Source of the DNA: an uncultured Eubacteriales bacterium
GTDB lineage: Bacteria > Bacillota > Clostridia > UMGS1883 > UMGS1540
Assembly (NCBI GenBank): GCA_900552775.1
Contig: USAP01000044.1
Span: forward strand, 1 to 11,464
Direction: 5' to 3'
DNA: 11,464 nucleotides
The notes under the pieces are model-generated. The model had not been told where the DNA came from. It worked only from the letters and a program-made list of their open reading frames with translations, and ran no database searches. The translations under genes were made by a program, and so were the position numbers. Position 1 is the stretch's first letter. Every line of letters starts with the position of its first letter. Positions 1 through 9,586 of the stretch are shown here, piece after piece.

Positions 1-2106
1 TTTGACTACTATACGCATAAATTTGACGACGGTTCAGATATAGGCGAATTCCTTAAAAAAGCGGAAAAAGAAAAGAAGGAAGAAGTTAAAGAACCGAAAA
101 AAGCAAAGGAAGAACCTGTGGAGGAAGAGCCTCAGGATACGGAAATCAAAGCTCCGAAGAGCCGCTATGTGGACACACGCTCGGACGTTGTGGACCTTGA
201 AAAAATGGCGAAAACCGAGGAGATTGAAGAAAAGCTTACCGATGAGATGCAGAAAAACGGCGTCGGCGGCAAGCAGAAAATAAAGAAAAAGAATAAAAAC
301 AAACAAAAACAGACAAACAATAAGGAGACGGCGGCGCCGAAACCCAAGAAAAAAGAGAAAGTTAAAGTTGTAATTCCGGATGAAGTGACTGTCGGAGAAT
401 TTGCGGAAAAAGCAAAACTTGCCGCAACGGAAGTTATCAAAAAGCTTATGGAACTCGGAATAATGGCGTCTGTCAGCCAGACGATAGACTTTGACACGGC
501 GCAGCTTATAGGCGAAGATTTAAATCTTATTGTTGAAAAAGAAATTATCGTAACGGACGAGGATATTCTTTTTGCCGAGGAAGAAGACAAAGAGGAAGAC
601 CTTGTGGAAAGATACCCGATTGTTGTTGTTATGGGTCACGTTGACCACGGCAAAACATCGCTTCTTGACGCGATACGTTCCTCGCACGTGACGGACACGG
701 AGGCAGGCGGTATCACACAGCACATAGGTGCATACTGCGTTCCGATAAACGACAAGAAAATTACATTCCTTGATACACCGGGACATGAAGCTTTCACGGC
801 TATGCGCGCAAGAGGTGCGCAGGTGACGGACGTTGCGGTAATTGTTGTTGCGGCGGACGACGGCATAATGCCTCAGACAATAGAAGCTATAAACCACGCA
901 AAGGCGGCAGGTGTAAGCATTATTATTGCAATCAACAAGATTGATAAAGAAAACGCAAATGTTGACAGGGTTATGCAGGAACTTACAGAATACAATCTTA
1001 TCCCCGAGGAATGGGGCGGCGATACGGTTTGCGTAAAAGTTTCGGCGAAAAACCGCGTTAATATTGACGGACTTCTGGAAATGATTATTCTTGTTTCCGA
1101 GATGAAAGAGCTGCGCGCCAACCCGAAACGAATGGCACGCGGAACCGTTATCGAAGCTAAGCTTGACCGTGGACGCGGTCCTGTTGCAACCGTACTTGTT
1201 CAGACCGGTACGCTGCACATAGGAGACACAATTGTTGCCGGAACATCTGTCGGCAGAGTGCGCGCAATGATAAATGACGGCGGCGCAAGAGTGCGCGAGG
1301 CAGGCCCTTCCGTGCCTGTTGAAATCACGGGTCTTTCCGATGTGCCGGACGGCGGCGATCTTTTCTATGCGGTTAAGGACGAAAAGATGGCAAAGAGCGT
1401 GGTTGAGCAGAGAAAACAGAAGATTAAAGACGAAATGCAGAAAAAATCCAGCGTTGTTACTCTTGATGATTTGTTTAGCCAGATTAAAGAGGGCGAAGTA
1501 AAAGATCTCAATATAATTGTTAAAGCGGACGTTATGGGCTCGGTTGAAGCGGTACGTCAGTCGCTCGAGAAGCTTTCAAACGATGAAGTGAGAGTAAGAG
1601 TTATACACGGTGCGGTAGGCGCCGTAACGGAATCCGACGTTATGCTTGCAACGGCTTCAAACGCAATTATTGTCGGCTTTAACGTACGTCCCGACGGCGG
1701 CGCGAGAGCTGCGGCGGAGATGCATAAGGTTGACATGAGAATGTACAGAATCATTTATGACGCAATAGAAGAAATCGAAGCGGCAATGAAAGGTATGCTT
1801 GCTCCGACTTACAAGGAAACAGTTTTGGGCCATGCCGAAGTTCGCTCTACATTCAGAGTGAGCGGCGTGGGAACGATTGCCGGCTGTTATGTTCAGGACG
1901 GTAAGGTTCAGAGAAATGCGTCCGTTCGTGTTGTAAGAGACGGTATTGTGGTATATGAAGGAGCGCTGGCATCACTTAAGAGATTTAAAGATGACGTTAA
2001 AGAAGTTGCACAGGGTTATGAGTGCGGTATAGGACTTGAACGTTTTAACGATATTAAAGAAGGCGACATTATAGAATGCTGGATTCTTGAAGAAGTAGAG
2101 AGATAA
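1..2106 (+). CDS. infB: Translation initiation factor IF-2, 5'-truncated by the window edge
   Basis: This GTPase delivers fMet-tRNA to the 30S subunit and promotes 50S joining. The reading frame is open from base 1, so the true start lies upstream; 701 residues are visible. Residues 1-120 are a Lys/Glu/Asn/Gln-rich linker typical of the variable N-terminal part of IF-2. Residues about 121-175 match the IF2_N domain ([20 protein letters not shown]). The G domain follows: G1 GHVDHGKT (from residue 212), G2 [11 protein letters not shown]3 DTPGHEAF, G4 NKID, G5 SAK. Domains II and III and the C-terminal fMet-tRNA-binding domain ([21 protein letters not shown]) complete the protein. It ends with tandem stops TAATAA at 2104-2109. 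rbfA begins 19 nt later, the usual order downstream of nusA-rnpM/ylxQ. A GTG at codon 40 could be an internal start, but the frame upstream of it is clearly coding. Confidence 0.97.
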   Translation, partial: FDYYTHKFDDGSDIGEFLKKAEKEKKEEVKEPKKAKEEPVEEEPQDTEIKAPKSRYVDTRSDVVDLEKMAKTEEIEEKLTDEMQKNGVGGKQKIKKKNKNKQKQTNNKETAAPKPKKKEKVKVVIPDEVTVGEFAEKAKLAATEVIKKLMELGIMASVSQTIDFDTAQLIGEDLNLIVEKEIIVTDEDILFAEEEDKEEDLVERYPIVVVMGHVDHGKTSLLDAIRSSHVTDTEAGGITQHIGAYCVPINDKKITFLDTPGHEAFTAMRARGAQVTDVAVIVVAADDGIMPQTIEAINHAKAAGVSIIIAINKIDKENANVDRVMQELTEYNLIPEEWGGDTVCVKVSAKNRVNIDGLLEMIILVSEMKELRANPKRMARGTVIEAKLDRGRGPVATVLVQTGTLHIGDTIVAGTSVGRVRAMINDGGARVREAGPSVPVEITGLSDVPDGGDLFYAVKDEKMAKSVVEQRKQKIKDEMQKKSSVVTLDDLFSQIKEGEVKDLNIIVKADVMGSVEAVRQSLEKLSNDEVRVRVIHGAVGAVTESDVMLATASNAIIVGFNVRPDGGARAAAEMHKVDMRMYRIIYDAIEEIEAAMKGMLAPTYKETVLGHAEVRSTFRVSGVGTIAGCYVQDGKVQRNASVRVVRDGIVVYEGALASLKRFKDDVKEVAQGYECGIGLERFNDIKEGDIIECWILEEVER

Positions 2107-2125
2107 TAAGAAAGGCGGCGGTAAT

Positions 2126-2479
2126 ATGCCTTCCCACAGAAGCGGCAGAATAGACGAAGAAGTAAAAAGAGAACTTGGCGCCGTGATACGCGAACTTAAA
2201 GATCCGCGTATCTCGGGAGTTGTAAGTGTTGTGGCGGTAAATGTTACGAAAGATCTTCGCTTTGCGAAAGCCTTTATAAGCGTTTTGGGAAGCTATGAGC
2301 AAAAAGCAAAAACCATGGAGGGCATAAAGTCCGGAGCGGGTTTTGTGAGACGCGAAATAGGAAAACGTTTAAATCTTCGCCAGACGCCGGAATTTTCATT
2401 TGTGCTTGACGATTCCATTGAACACGGAGCGCATATTAATGAAATTTTAAAGGGAGTAATACATGATGAGCAGTCTTAA
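2126..2479 (+). CDS. rbfA: 30S ribosome-binding factor RbfA
   Basis: This small KH-fold protein binds the 30S subunit and helps 16S rRNA 5'-end maturation and late 30S assembly, including cold adaptation. The 117-residue length is normal. Family signatures read in order: an N-terminal RIDEEVKREL helix, LKDPRISGVVSVVAVNVTKD, the strand LRFAKAFISVLGS, then GFVRREIGKRLNLRQTPEFSF and the D-S-IEHG end region. ATG at 2126 follows a purine-rich ribosome-binding site (AGAAAGGCGG, 2110-2119) at good spacing. The gene sits 19 nt after infB, and its last 17 bases overlap the start of nrnA, which suggests coupled translation. Nothing in the protein looks degenerate. Confidence 0.96.
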   Translation: MPSHRSGRIDEEVKRELGAVIRELKDPRISGVVSVVAVNVTKDLRFAKAFISVLGSYEQKAKTMEGIKSGAGFVRREIGKRLNLRQTPEFSFVLDDSIEHGAHINEILKGVIHDEQS

Positions 2480-3416
2480 ATTGCTTTTCGAAAATGCGCG
2501 TAACATTGCAATTCTCTCGCACGACAGCATAGACGGAGACGCACTTTGTTCGTCGGCGGCTCTGGCGGAATTTGCAAAATCCTTCGGCAAGCGGGCGGAC
2601 ATTATATTCGATGACGATATACCCGTAAATCTCAAATTTTTGAACGTTCCGCTTTTAAAAAGCGGCGAATGTACAAAGAAATACGATACCGTTATAGCGG
2701 CGGATTGCGGAGATGCTGAAAGAACAGGCGAAAGAAAGAGCTTTTTTGATAAGGCAGCGCACACTGCCGTTATAGACCATCATGTTACAAACGAAGGATT
2801 CGGAGATATAAATATTATAAAGCCGCACAGCTCGTCAACATGCGAAATTGTGTTTGACATTTTCCGCGAAAACGGAATTTGTCCTGACATGCGCGCGGCA
2901 GAGTTTATATACGGCGGGATGCTGACGGATACCGGAGGTTTCCGATATTCGAATACAAGTGCAGATACTTTGTTTAAAGCAGCGGAGCTTTTAAAACTCG
3001 GAGTTCCTGCGGCAAAGCTGTGCGAAAAACTTCTTGAGACAAAGACGCTCAGTCAGCTTAAGATAGAGTCGGCGGCAGTGGATTCTGCGGTAAGTTTTGA
3101 CGGCGGAAGAACGCTCATAGCCTGCATAACAAAAGAAATGATTGAAAAATGCGGTGCAAGCGACGGAGAAATGGGAGGAATTTCTTCCGTATTGCGTACG
3201 GTTGCAGGGGTGGAAACTTCCGTAACGCTCAAGGAAAAGGACGAAAAAATCCGCGTGTCCATGAGAACAAACGGCAAAGTTTCGGCAGCGGAGGTGTGCC
3301 GTGCTTTCGGCGGAGGCGGTCATGAACGTGCCGCGGGAGCAACGCTTTCATGCACGATGGACGAAGCTTTGAACGCGGTTATTGAGGAAATACATTCATA
3401 TGAACGGAATAATTAA
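2463..3416 (+). CDS. nrnA: DHH-family bifunctional oligoribonuclease / pAp phosphatase NrnA
   Basis: NrnA degrades 2-5 nt RNA fragments and dephosphorylates 3',5'-pAp in many Firmicutes, using Mn ions in the cytosol. The 317 residues carry the DHH phosphoesterase motifs: motif I SHDSIDGDAL (H20, D24, D26), motif II AADCGD (D81), the DHH triad D105-H106-H107, motif IV TDTGGF (D156), and the DHHA1 substrate-binding segment AFGGGGHERAAGA (281-293). ATG 2463 has an AAGGGAG site at 2450-2456; a second ATG directly after it (2466) could also serve. The residue after GDAL is Cys29, where a Gly (GDAxGS) is common. The start overlaps rbfA by 17 nt and the end overlaps truB by 17 nt. The assignment rests on motifs plus the conserved position between rbfA and truB. 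Catalysis on both substrates is inferred from the family. Confidence 0.94.
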   Translation: MMSSLKLLFENARNIAILSHDSIDGDALCSSAALAEFAKSFGKRADIIFDDDIPVNLKFLNVPLLKSGECTKKYDTVIAADCGDAERTGERKSFFDKAAHTAVIDHHVTNEGFGDINIIKPHSSSTCEIVFDIFRENGICPDMRAAEFIYGGMLTDTGGFRYSNTSADTLFKAAELLKLGVPAAKLCEKLLETKTLSQLKIESAAVDSAVSFDGGRTLIACITKEMIEKCGASDGEMGGISSVLRTVAGVETSVTLKEKDEKIRVSMRTNGKVSAAEVCRAFGGGGHERAAGATLSCTMDEALNAVIEEIHSYERNN

Positions 3417-4254
3417 CGTGTATAAGCCGGGCGGCATGTCAAGCCACGATGTGATATACAAAGTAAGGCGCGCGCTCGGCATAAAAAGAATAGGTCACAC
3501 CGGGACGCTTGACCCTATGGCGTGCGGCGTACTGCCGGTGTGCGTGGGAAAAGCCACAAGGGCGGCGGAGCTTATTGTGGCGGCGGACAAAGAATATATA
3601 GCAAAACTTACTTTCGGAAGCGAAACAGACACACAGGACAGCACCGGAAGTGTTACAAATACAACGCAGAACAGAACGGACATAAAGACGTTTGAAGATG
3701 TTTTAAAGGAATTTGAGGGAGAGACGGAGCAGATTCCGCCGATGTATTCTGCCGTACATCACGGCGGCGAGCGGCTTTACAAACTTGCGCGCCGAGGGGT
3801 TACGGTGGAAAGAAAAAGCAGGAAAATCACTGTTTTTTCCATAAAGCTTTTGTCTTTTTCCGAAGATGAAGCCGAAATCTGCGTGAGATGCTCAAAAGGC
3901 ACATACATAAGAACGCTTTGCGAGGATATTGGAAGGCGCGCCGGCTGCATGGCGCATATGAGTGCGCTTGAAAGAACCAGAAGCGGAATGTTTACAAAAG
4001 AAAATTCCGTGCCTCTTTCAGAAATTTCCGAGGAAATGATAATTCCGACAGACGAACTTTTCCGGGCTTATGAAAGATATGACTTAAACGCCGAGGAAGA
4101 AAGAAAAGTCAGAAACGGCGCAAAAATAAAAAATCCGCGCGAAGAAGGAAAAAGATACCGCCTTTATGCGGAAAACGGAGAATTTCTTTGTATTTCCGAG
4201 GGGATAACGGAGGACGGCGAAAAGTTTTTAAAGTCCGTCAAAAATTTTTATTGA
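3400..4254 (+). CDS. truB: tRNA pseudouridine(55) synthase TruB
   Basis: TruB isomerises U55 in the T-loop of tRNAs to pseudouridine and also acts as a tRNA chaperone. From ATG 3400 the protein is 284 residues. Visible motifs are the N-terminal GIINVYKPGGMSSHDV, the catalytic loop GHTGTLDPMACGVLP with the nucleophile Asp38, KEYIAKLTFGSETDTQDSTG, QIPPMYSAVHHGGERLYKLA (111-130), CSKGTYIRTLCEDIG (164-178), and a C-terminal PUA-like tail from about 225. The frame extends upstream to a TTG at 3382, but ATG 3400 gives the canonical MNGIINVYKP start and has a GAGGAAA site at 3384-3390, so I chose it. The start overlaps the nrnA end by 17 nt. In the substrate loop SAVHHGG, a His occupies the place where a Lys is common. 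Confidence 0.96.
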   Translation: MNGIINVYKPGGMSSHDVIYKVRRALGIKRIGHTGTLDPMACGVLPVCVGKATRAAELIVAADKEYIAKLTFGSETDTQDSTGSVTNTTQNRTDIKTFEDVLKEFEGETEQIPPMYSAVHHGGERLYKLARRGVTVERKSRKITVFSIKLLSFSEDEAEICVRCSKGTYIRTLCEDIGRRAGCMAHMSALERTRSGMFTKENSVPLSEISEEMIIPTDELFRAYERYDLNAEEERKVRNGAKIKNPREEGKRYRLYAENGEFLCISEGITEDGEKFLKSVKNFY

Positions 4255-4270
4255 AAAGGGATGCGGTTTA

Positions 4271-5155
4271 ATGACATACAGTGCGGTAGCGCTCGGTAAT
4301 TTTGACGGTGTTCATAAAGCGCATGCCAAACTCATAAAAAAAACGGTTGCATCGGCAAAGAATAATAATTTAAAAAGCATTGTTTATACATTTGAAGAAC
4401 ATCCGTCAAAAATTCTTTTCGGAAAAAGCGTTAAACAGATAATGACTAACGGGCAGAAAAGCGAGATTATAAAAAAACTCGGTGCGGATGAGGTTTTTTT
4501 TGAAAAAACCGTACCGGAGGTTTTGGGTCTTTCGGCAGAGGATTTTTTCGTGAATATTCTGTGCAAACGCTTTAATGCAAAATTTGTTGCGGCAGGTTTT
4601 AACTATACATTCGGGAAAGGCGCCGGGGGGAATGCGGAAGTTTTGCGCAGACTCGGGGAAAAGTACGGCACAGAGGTTTATATAATGCCGGAAGAAAAAT
4701 TCGGCGGCGGAAGTATAAGCAGCAGTGCGGTGCGCGCAGCTCTTTTAAAAGGAGATATCAAAACCGCCAACGCGCTTTTGGGACATGAATATACGGTTCG
4801 CGGCGCGGTGGAACATGGCAAGGCACTGGGGGGGAAAATTGGGTTTAAAACGGCAAATGTTACGCCAGAGCCTTTTATACTGCTTCCTTCAAGCGGAGTG
4901 TATAAGACAAAAACATATGTTTGCGGCAAAGCTTTCAAAAGCATAACAAACGTCGGAACAAATCCCACGGTTGAAAATGCCGAATGCAGAACGGAAACGA
5001 ATATATTTGATTTTGATAAAGATATATACGGAGAGACAATAGATGTTGTTTTTCTTGAAAAAATAAGAGATAAAATAAAATTTAAAAATACAACTGAGCT
5101 TTCGGCTCAGATTCGTCAGGATAAAAAAATTTGGAAGGAAAGTGATATTATATGA
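4271..5155 (+). CDS. ribF: Bifunctional riboflavin kinase / FAD synthetase RibF
   Basis: RibF phosphorylates riboflavin to FMN and then adenylylates FMN to FAD. The N-terminal nucleotidyltransferase half shows [11 protein letters not shown] (8-18), FEEHP (41-45), [15 protein letters not shown] (107-121) and ISSSAVR (149-155). The C-terminal flavokinase half shows [15 protein letters not shown] (183-197), NVGTNPTV (227-234), TETNIFDFD with the probable catalytic Glu242, and [11 protein letters not shown]. At 294 residues it is slightly short, because little precedes the GNFDG strand. The usual HxGH is HKAH here, the flavokinase PTAN is KTAN, and the ETH-type motif is ETN. Both halves are otherwise intact. 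ATG 4271 follows GAAAAGGG (4253-4260). An FMN riboswitch is excluded by the 16-nt gap to truB. Its last 4 nt overlap proS (ATGA). Confidence 0.93.
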   Translation: MTYSAVALGNFDGVHKAHAKLIKKTVASAKNNNLKSIVYTFEEHPSKILFGKSVKQIMTNGQKSEIIKKLGADEVFFEKTVPEVLGLSAEDFFVNILCKRFNAKFVAAGFNYTFGKGAGGNAEVLRRLGEKYGTEVYIMPEEKFGGGSISSSAVRAALLKGDIKTANALLGHEYTVRGAVEHGKALGGKIGFKTANVTPEPFILLPSSGVYKTKTYVCGKAFKSITNVGTNPTVENAECRTETNIFDFDKDIYGETIDVVFLEKIRDKIKFKNTTELSAQIRQDKKIWKESDII

Positions 5156-6849
5156 GATTATCGGGACTTTTAATGCCCACACTGAGGGAGACTCCCGCGG
5201 AAGCGGAAATTCTTTCACACAGACTTATGCTTCGCGCGGGTCTTATAAGAAAGCTTGCTGCAGGAGTATATTCGTATATGCCCATGGGTCTGCGCGCGCT
5301 TAAAAAGGTTGAAAACATTGTGCGCGAAGAGATGGACAGAGCCGGCGCCAATGAGCTTTTGATGAGTGCTCTGCTCCCGGCTGAAGCGTATATGGCGTCC
5401 GGAAGATGGGATGTTTTCGGACCTGAAATGTTCCGTCTGCATGACAGACACGACAGAGATTTTTGCCTGGGACCTACTCATGAGGAGATATTTGCCGAAA
5501 CCGTTAAAGGTGCGGTTCGCTCATATAAACAGCTTCCTTTAACGCTTTATCAGATTCAGACAAAGTACCGTGATGAGAGACGTCCGCGTTTCGGTGTTTT
5601 GAGAAGCCGCGAGTTTATCATGAAGGACGCATACAGCTTTGATCTGACAGAAGAAGGTCTTGATGAATCGTATAAAAAGATGTATGACGCTTATTGCCGC
5701 ATTTTTGACAGAATGGGACTTGACTATGTTGTGGTTGATGCGGATTCCGGAGCCATGGGCGGCTCGGGGTCGCAGGAATTTATGGTTAAATCGGAAGTGG
5801 GCGAAGATGTTATAGCTCACTGCGAAGCATGCGGATACACCGCCAATGAAGAAAAGGCGGAATGTGTTCCCGATTCGTTTGAATTTGCGGAAAACGATAA
5901 GCCGATGGAGAAAAAAGACACACCCGAGGCGCACACTATTGAGCAGCTTGTAAACTTCCTCGGAGTTGACGCGCGCAATTTCGCGAAAACAATTATATAT
6001 AAAATTGACGGAAAATATGTTGCTGCCATGGTAAGAGGTGACAGAGAGGTTAACGAAGTAAAACTCAAAAACCTTGTTGGCGGTGTTGATATAGAACTTG
6101 CCGAGCCTTTTGCCGTTCGCGAAATAACTCATGCAGAGGTTGGATTTGCAGGTCCCATAGGTCTTGAAATCCCCGTATATGCCGACCATGAAGTTATGAA
6201 AATGCATGCCATGGTAATAGGCGCAAACGAAACGGACAAGCATTTTATAAATGTTGAACCCTGCCGTGACTTCACGCCCGATAAGGTTGCGGACTTAAGA
6301 GTTGCGGTTGACGGAGATATATGCCCCAGATGCGGAAAGAGAATAGATACGTTTCACGGAATAGAAGTAGGACATATATTTAAACTCGGCACAAAATACG
6401 CAAAGGCTTTGGGGATTTCTTTCTCGACGGAAAGCGGAGAAGAACGCACTGCAATTATGGGAAGCTACGGTATAGGAATAAACCGCTGCATAGCGGCTGC
6501 AATAGAGCAGAATTCCGATGAAAACGGCATTATATGGCCTGTTTCCATAGCACCCTATCATGTGAGCGTAATTCCTGTAAATGTTAAGGACGAAACAATA
6601 TCCGCACTTGCGGAAAAGATATATGCGGAGCTTTTGGAAAAAGGCATCGAAGCAATTATAGACGACAGAGACGAGCGCCCCGGTGTTAAATTCAAAGACT
6701 GCGATCTTACGGGTATTCCGCTTCGCATAACAGTCGGCAAAAAAGCGGGAGAAGGAATAGTCGAATATAAAGTCCGCGGGGCGGAAGGCTTTGAAGAAAA
6801 GACGGCAGAGCAGGCAATTGAAGACGCTTGTGCGTATATTTTAAAGTAA
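5152..6849 (+). CDS. proS: Prolyl-tRNA synthetase, bacterial type with editing domain
   Basis: This class IIa enzyme charges tRNA-Pro. The 565 residues match the bacterial (E. coli-like) type. Class II motif 1 lies around residues 60-80, motif 2 is [17 protein letters not shown] (139-155), and motif 3 is GSYGIGINR (437-445). Between motifs 2 and 3 an INS editing domain that clears mischarged Ala-tRNA-Pro spans about 225-390; it carries the conserved lysine (NFAK279T) plus [14 protein letters not shown]. Two cysteine pairs, CEAC (224-227) and CPRC (391-394), border the insertion. The anticodon-binding domain begins about residue 468 (YHVSVIPV). ATG 5152 overlaps the ribF stop as ATGA, with GGAAGGA upstream (5133-5139), so translation is probably coupled. 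This position after ribF is often held by rpsO-pnp instead. Confidence 0.97.
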   Translation: MRLSGLLMPTLRETPAEAEILSHRLMLRAGLIRKLAAGVYSYMPMGLRALKKVENIVREEMDRAGANELLMSALLPAEAYMASGRWDVFGPEMFRLHDRHDRDFCLGPTHEEIFAETVKGAVRSYKQLPLTLYQIQTKYRDERRPRFGVLRSREFIMKDAYSFDLTEEGLDESYKKMYDAYCRIFDRMGLDYVVVDADSGAMGGSGSQEFMVKSEVGEDVIAHCEACGYTANEEKAECVPDSFEFAENDKPMEKKDTPEAHTIEQLVNFLGVDARNFAKTIIYKIDGKYVAAMVRGDREVNEVKLKNLVGGVDIELAEPFAVREITHAEVGFAGPIGLEIPVYADHEVMKMHAMVIGANETDKHFINVEPCRDFTPDKVADLRVAVDGDICPRCGKRIDTFHGIEVGHIFKLGTKYAKALGISFSTESGEERTAIMGSYGIGINRCIAAAIEQNSDENGIIWPVSIAPYHVSVIPVNVKDETISALAEKIYAELLEKGIEAIIDDRDERPGVKFKDCDLTGIPLRITVGKKAGEGIVEYKVRGAEGFEEKTAEQAIEDACAYILK

Positions 6850-7772
6850 TGCGTATATCTACCGTAAATTTAAGCCCGGCTGTGGACAGAACATATTATA
6901 CGGACGGATTCTGCATAAACGGCGTAAACCGTGCAAGACTCGTAAAAGTAAATGCCGGCGGCAAGGGAATAAACTTTGCTGCCGTACTGGGGCTTTGCGG
7001 AGCAGAATGTGAAGCGCTTGGTTTTCTGGGGCGCGGCGGAGAATTTATAGAAGAGTTTCTTGAGTTGCGCTCAATAAAAAGCAATTTTGTGCATACCGAT
7101 GCGCCCGTCAGAGTCAATATTAAAATATGCGATGAAAAAAACGGCACGTATACCGATCTTAATGAAAATGCCGCCTGCGCTTCCGGGGATGAACTTGCAA
7201 GGCTTTATGAAACCGTGGAAAAATCCGCGGAAGAAAACGATGTTTTATATGTCGGAGGTTCATTGCCGTACGGCATGAAAACGGATATTTACAAAAATAT
7301 TGTTGAAATCGGGAAAAAGCACGGCGCATGTACCGTGGCGGATGCTTCGGGTGAAGCTATGCGAAACCTTTTGGAGGCGCACCCTGATATTATAAAGCCT
7401 AACGAGAAAGAAGCGGAGGAAATTCTCGGTACAGAGGTATCAGATGAAAGCGACGCTTTGAAAGCGGCATTAAAGCTCCGTGCCGCAGGCGCGGAAACTG
7501 TTATACTGACTTTGGGCGGACAAGGCGCGGTGTGTGCCGCAAAAGACGGAGTTTACAGAGTTATAAGTCCCAAAGTTACGGTAAAAAGTACAGTGGGCGC
7601 CGGTGATACTTTTCTTGCAGGGTTCCTTTACGGAATGAAGTACGGAACGGAAACTGCGCTTAGGTATGCCGCATCTTTTGCGGCGGCGAAGATTGTGTGC
7701 GAAGGCACAGATATACCGTGCTTTGAGGCTCTCTGCGAAAGAGCCGGCACAATTAATGTAACAAAAATTTAA
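6849..7772 (+). CDS. fruK: PfkB-family hexose-phosphate kinase, probable 1-phosphofructokinase
   Basis: This ribokinase/PfkB-fold kinase probably phosphorylates fructose-1-phosphate to fructose-1,6-bisphosphate. At 307 residues it is the usual length. Seen motifs are the N-terminal [11 protein letters not shown] (5-15), the PfkB signature 1 region [14 protein letters not shown] (35-48) and [22 protein letters not shown] resembles the FruK TELNEPG strand more than the LacC form. [13 protein letters not shown] follows, and then [16 protein letters not shown] carries the catalytic Asp253 and anion hole. I set the start at ATG 6849, which shares one base with the proS stop (TAATG). The frame reaches back to TTG 6828, but that adds residues outside the family pattern. 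No fructose PTS permease or fruR-type regulator is adjacent, so tagatose-6-phosphate or another sugar phosphate remains possible. Confidence 0.85.
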   Translation: MRISTVNLSPAVDRTYYTDGFCINGVNRARLVKVNAGGKGINFAAVLGLCGAECEALGFLGRGGEFIEEFLELRSIKSNFVHTDAPVRVNIKICDEKNGTYTDLNENAACASGDELARLYETVEKSAEENDVLYVGGSLPYGMKTDIYKNIVEIGKKHGACTVADASGEAMRNLLEAHPDIIKPNEKEAEEILGTEVSDESDALKAALKLRAAGAETVILTLGGQGAVCAAKDGVYRVISPKVTVKSTVGAGDTFLAGFLYGMKYGTETALRYAASFAAAKIVCEGTDIPCFEALCERAGTINVTKI

Positions 7773-7774
7773 AC

Positions 7775-7781
7775 AGGAGGA
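7775..7781 (+). promoter_or_regulatory. Strong consensus Shine-Dalgarno of lepA
   Basis: AGGAGGA lies 5 nt before ATG 7787. It is the only full AGGAGG match at a gene start in the window. The neighbouring genes use weaker sites or overlapping stop-starts, so lepA can probably initiate independently of the upstream kinase gene. It fixes the lepA start. Confidence 0.9.
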
Positions 7782-7786
7782 AGCGT

Positions 7787-9586
7787 ATGACAGATAAATC
7801 GCTTATAAGAAATTTTTGCATCATTGCACATATAGACCACGGCAAGTCAACGCTTGCCGACAGAATATTGGAGCTTACGGGTTCGGTTGATCAAAGGGAG
7901 ATGGAGGATCAGCTTCTGGACAATATGGATCTGGAGCGCGAGCGCGGAATAACAATAAAGGCGCGCGCCGTAAGGCTCAACTACGAATGTGACGGAAAGA
8001 CGTATGTCTTAAATCTGATAGACACGCCGGGGCATGTTGACTTTAATTATGAGGTTTCAAGAAGCCTTGCGGCATGTGAGGGTGCGCTTTTGGTGGTTGA
8101 CGCGGCACAGGGCATAGAGGCGCAGACACTTGCAAATACGTACCTGGCGCTTGATCATGACCTGGAAATTCTGCCGGTTATAAACAAGATCGATTTGCCG
8201 TCGGCACGTCCCGAAGTTGTAATAGATGAAATAGAAAACATAATAGGCATAGAAGCGCAGGACGCACCGCGCATAAGTGCAAAACAGGGTGTCGGAATAG
8301 AAAGCGTTCTGCGTGATATAGTTGACAATATCCCGGCACCGGAAGGTGACGAGAAGGCTCCTTTAAAAGCACTTATATTTGACTCTTATTATGACAGCTA
8401 CAAAGGTGTTATAGTATACGTCAGAGTTAAAGAAGGAACATTGCGCGCAGGCGAAACAATACGGTTTATGGCAACGGGCAAAGAATTTGAAGTTGTGGAG
8501 GTAGGTTACCTCGGCGCCGATAAAATGGTTCCGTCAAAAGAAATATCCGCCGGAGAGGTTGGATATATTACGGCGAGCATAAAAACGGTTCAGGATATAA
8601 ATGTCGGCGATACGGTAACGACAACAGACAGACCCGCAGCAGAGCCTTTGGAGGGTTACAAAAAAGTAAATCCCATGGTTTTCTGCGGTATTTATCCGGC
8701 TGACGGTGCAAAATACGGTGATCTTCGTGACGCACTGGAAAAACTTCAGCTAAACGATGCCTCTTTGACGTTTGAACCCGAAACATCAATTGCTTTGGGA
8801 TTTGGTTTCCGATGCGGATTTCTGGGTCTTCTGCACATGGAAATTATCCAGGAAAGACTTGAGAGAGAGTATAATTTAGATCTTGTAACAACCGCACCGG
8901 GAGTTATATACAGAATAACAAAAACAGACGGCAGCGTAGAATATATCGACAACCCGACAAATATGCCGAATCCTTCGGAAATAGAGATGATGGAAGAGCC
9001 GTTTGTAGATGCGAATATTATGGTTCCGACAGAATTTGTGGGAAGCATTATGGAGCTTTGCCAGGACAGACGCGGAATATACAAAGATATGAAGTATATA
9101 GACGAAGGACGCGCTTCTCTGCATTATGAAATGCCGCTCAATGAAATTATTTATGACTTTTTTGACGCGCTTAAGTCGCGCACACGCGGATATGCGTCTT
9201 TTGACTATGAAATGCGCGGATATGTGAAGAGCGATCTGGTAAAACTTGATATTCTTTTAAACGGCGAAGTTGTGGACGCTTTAAGCTTTATCGTGCACTC
9301 TTCAAAAGCATATGCACGCGGCAGAAGAATTGCCGAAAAACTTAAAGAGGCAATTCCGCGCCAGCTTTTCGAAGTTCCCATTCAGGCTGCCATAGGCGGC
9401 AAAATAATAGCGCGCGAAACGGTTAAAGCGTTAAGAAAAGACGTTTTGGCAAAGTGTTACGGCGGCGATATAACAAGAAAGAAAAAGCTGCTCGAAAAAC
9501 AAAAAGAGGGCAAAAAGCGCATGAGACAGGTCGGCACTGTGGAAGTGCCGCAGGAAGCGTTTATGTCTGTGCTGAAGCTTGACTGA
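7787..9586 (+). CDS. lepA: Elongation factor 4 (LepA), ribosome back-translocating GTPase
   Basis: LepA/EF4 is a conserved translational GTPase that acts on the ribosome, linked to back-translocation, stress tolerance and initiation or biogenesis. At 599 residues it has the standard family length. The G domain is complete: G1 AHIDHGKS (14-21), G2 region [15 protein letters not shown] (48-62), G3 DTPGHVDF (79-86) with catalytic His83, G4 NKID (133-136) and G5 SAKQG. EF-G-like domains II, III and V follow, including [15 protein letters not shown]. The LepA-specific C-terminal domain runs from about residue 500 to the end and contains [20 protein letters not shown] and a basic [16 protein letters not shown] segment. 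The stop overlaps the hemW start by one base (TGATG). lepA-hemW adjacency is common in Firmicutes. Confidence 0.98.
   Translation: MTDKSLIRNFCIIAHIDHGKSTLADRILELTGSVDQREMEDQLLDNMDLERERGITIKARAVRLNYECDGKTYVLNLIDTPGHVDFNYEVSRSLAACEGALLVVDAAQGIEAQTLANTYLALDHDLEILPVINKIDLPSARPEVVIDEIENIIGIEAQDAPRISAKQGVGIESVLRDIVDNIPAPEGDEKAPLKALIFDSYYDSYKGVIVYVRVKEGTLRAGETIRFMATGKEFEVVEVGYLGADKMVPSKEISAGEVGYITASIKTVQDINVGDTVTTTDRPAAEPLEGYKKVNPMVFCGIYPADGAKYGDLRDALEKLQLNDASLTFEPETSIALGFGFRCGFLGLLHMEIIQERLEREYNLDLVTTAPGVIYRITKTDGSVEYIDNPTNMPNPSEIEMMEEPFVDANIMVPTEFVGSIMELCQDRRGIYKDMKYIDEGRASLHYEMPLNEIIYDFFDALKSRTRGYASFDYEMRGYVKSDLVKLDILLNGEVVDALSFIVHSSKAYARGRRIAEKLKEAIPRQLFEVPIQAAIGGKIIARETVKALRKDVLAKCYGGDITRKKKLLEKQKEGKKRMRQVGTVEVPQEAFMSVLKLD

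Noticed and set aside
520..1218. 232-residue reading frame on the minus strand
   Set aside because: It lies antisense inside the strongly conserved IF-2 G domain, is low-complexity and Asn/Arg-rich, and has no family motifs; it is a shadow of infB codon bias.
3382..3399. TTG start giving a longer TruB
   Set aside because: ATG 3400 yields the canonical TruB N-terminus, with a ribosome-binding site at 3384-3390; the extra six residues have no family support.
4255..4270. FMN riboswitch before ribF
   Set aside because: Only 16 nt separate truB and ribF, so there is no room for the aptamer.
5100..5152. T-box leader before proS
   Set aside because: proS overlaps ribF by 4 nt and the sequence upstream is coding; no leader can fit.
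5539..6243. 234-residue reading frame on the minus strand
   Set aside because: It is antisense to the conserved proS editing domain and motif 2 region, with no recognisable domain or ribosome-binding site.
6828..6848. TTG start giving a longer FruK-like kinase
   Set aside because: ATG 6849 overlaps the proS stop and starts right at the conserved first strand of the PfkB fold.
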